Shown here: piece after piece, positions 5,392 through 6,040 of the stretch
Position numbering within the stretch: the stretch's first letter is position 1
How the letters are laid out: each line of letters begins with the position of its first letter
From: UBA7359 sp964392105
GTDB taxonomy: Bacteria; Pseudomonadota; Gammaproteobacteria; Eutrophobiales; Eutrophobiaceae
Length of the DNA: 6,040 nucleotides
NCBI GenBank assembly: GCA_964392105.1
Contig: CAYMPA010000154.1
Coordinates: 1 to 6,040, forward strand
Direction of reading: 5' to 3'
Translations under genes and position numbers: made by a program
Notes under the pieces: generated by a model
The model's input: only the letters and a program-made list of their open reading frames with translations
Database searches by the model: none
Told to the model about the DNA's origin: nothing

Positions 5392-5784
5392 ATGTCAGAC
5401 CAAGTTTATTACAGCACTGGAAGACGCAAAAGCTCATCAGCACGTGTATTTCTAAAACGGGGGAAAGGTGAAATTACGATTAATAACCGTACTCTTAAAC
5501 AATATTTTGGACGTGAAACCGGCCAAATGATTGTCCGCCAACCACTCGAAACACTGGAAATGGTGGATCAGTTTGATTTCAATATTACCGTAACAGGTGG
5601 CGGAATTTCCGGACAAGCAGGCGCAATACGTCATGGCATCACACGTGCATTGATTGAGTATGATGAAACCTTGCGCAAACCTTTACGCCAGGCTGGTTTT
5701 GTTACCCGGGATGCACGTGAAGTAGAACGTAAGAAAATCGGTCTACACAAATCACGTAAACGTCCTCAGTATTCCAAGCGTTAA
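5392..5784 (+). CDS. rpsI: 30S ribosomal protein S9
   Basis: This full-length S9 of 130 residues starts with YYSTGRRKSSSARVFLKRGKGEITIN (6-31), contains YFGRETGQM (39-47) and the GGGISGQAGAIRHGITRAL core (69-87), and ends with the basic tail KKIGLHKSRKRPQYSKR. In the family that tail reaches the ribosomal P site, with the terminal Lys-Arg contacting tRNA. It is the second gene of the rplM operon. Its start is fixed by the embedded GGAG and the family N-terminus. No gene follows within the remaining 256 nt. Confidence 0.98.
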   Translation: MSDQVYYSTGRRKSSSARVFLKRGKGEITINNRTLKQYFGRETGQMIVRQPLETLEMVDQFDFNITVTGGGISGQAGAIRHGITRALIEYDETLRKPLRQAGFVTRDAREVERKKIGLHKSRKRPQYSKR

Positions 5785-5799
5785 TCTAGATTGCGATTC

Positions 5800-5816
5800 A
5801 CCCCCACTGGGGGGGT
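5800..5816 (+). terminator. G/C-rich hairpin after rpsI, possible terminator without U-tract
   Basis: accccc (5800-5805) pairs with gggggt (5811-5816) around a 5-nt loop, starting 16 nt after the rpsI stop; a run of seven G occupies 5809-5815. The following bases (cgtcacaaaac) have no T-run, so it is not a standard intrinsic terminator. It may instead protect the 3' end of the mRNA or act together with later hairpins. Confidence 0.4.
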
Positions 5817-5826
5817 CGTCACAAAA

Positions 5827-5910
5827 CTGCAGGGAACAAGTTTTGAACATTGACGGAGGACAGGACGTCCGACGTAAATTGTAGGACTACGGACTCTGAC
5901 AGAAATGTTC
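5827..5910. repeat. Structured intergenic element, copy B (putative dispersed repeat)
   Basis: This element resembles bases 1944-2036: tgcagg near its start, an attgacggaggac block (5849-5861) matching attgccgaggac in copy A, then gtaaattgtag (5874-5884) matching gtaaacggtag. It can fold: gaacatt (5845-5851) is complementary to aatgttc (5904-5910), and gtccg (5867-5871) to cggac (5890-5894) inside. The loop-side stems differ from copy A, as expected for a fast-changing structured repeat. It has no reading frame of note. Confidence 0.45.
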
Positions 5911-5916
5911 TTCTAA

Positions 5917-5942
5917 ATAATTCATTATAATCAATGAATTAT
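5917..5942. repeat. AT-rich perfect hairpin downstream of rpsI
   Basis: ataattcatt (5917-5926) and aatgaattat (5933-5942) are a perfect 10-bp inverted repeat with a 6-nt loop. A TTTT (5949-5952) follows after 6 nt, so it could be a weak terminator of the ribosomal operon, or a control element of whatever gene lies beyond the window. Confidence 0.45.
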
Positions 5943-5954
5943 AATTAGTTTTCT

Positions 5955-5976
5955 AGTGTGTGCAAAGAAGTGTGTG
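5955..5976. repeat. Short direct repeat in the terminal gene-free stretch
   Basis: agtgtgtg occurs at 5955-5962 and 5969-5976, 14 nt apart start to start. The last 256 bases hold no convincing coding region; beyond the hairpins and copy B listed separately I see only this repeat and AT-rich DNA. It could belong to the control region of a gene starting outside the window. Confidence 0.25.
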
Positions 5977-6040
5977 ATGTTTATTAGACCCTGTAAATTA
6001 AATTGTGTAACTGACGATCATTTTTTACTCTTAACAGAAA

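Noticed and set aside
5827..5910. tRNA or small structured RNA gene
   Set aside because: There is no cloverleaf, T-loop or anticodon arm, and no promoter directly before it; similarity to 1944-2036 favours a repeat.

Overview
The window looks like chromosomal DNA from an AT-rich gammaproteobacterium. The evidence is a Coq7-type ubiquinone hydroxylase beside rplM-rpsI, an OxyR whose redox cysteines fall at exactly the E. coli positions (199 and 208), a DegQ-type periplasmic protease and an Hsp20 with a near-consensus sigma-32 promoter. A CbbY-type sugar-phosphate phosphatase at the left edge hints at a Calvin-cycle (autotrophic) relative, but no Rubisco gene is visible, so this is only a hint. 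All seven genes look intact. I see no mobile element, CRISPR array, tRNA or rRNA, and no clear undescribed gene system. The interest lies in the regulatory and intergenic DNA.

Layout. Bases 1-1943 (+): cbbY-like phosphatase, an AT-rich palindromic gap, then oxyR. Bases 1944-2068: a short tail-to-tail gap filled by a structured element (copy A of a putative dispersed repeat). Bases 2069-4769 (-): three genes all read leftward, coq7, then hsp20, then degQ. hsp20 has its own sigma-32 promoter and a strong intrinsic terminator, and degQ has a sigma-E-like promoter. Bases 4770-4959: divergent control region between coq7 and rplM, with a strong sigma-70 promoter for rplM. Bases 4960-5784 (+): the rplM-rpsI ribosomal protein operon, coupled by a Shine-Dalgarno inside the end of rplM. 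Bases 5785-6040: no gene; a G-rich hairpin, copy B of the putative repeat, an AT-rich hairpin and a small direct repeat.

How it fits together. oxyR, degQ and hsp20 form a run of stress functions: peroxide sensing, periplasmic protein quality control and cytoplasmic aggregation control. Each appears to have separate control rather than a shared operon. The most notable observation is an 11-pair inverted repeat (10 Watson-Crick pairs plus one G-U) around the hsp20 promoter. One arm contains the hsp20 Shine-Dalgarno. The other lies upstream of the sigma-32 start point, so only read-through transcripts from coq7 could fold to hide the ribosome binding site. The second is a pair of diverged, structured intergenic elements downstream of oxyR and rpsI that appear related.
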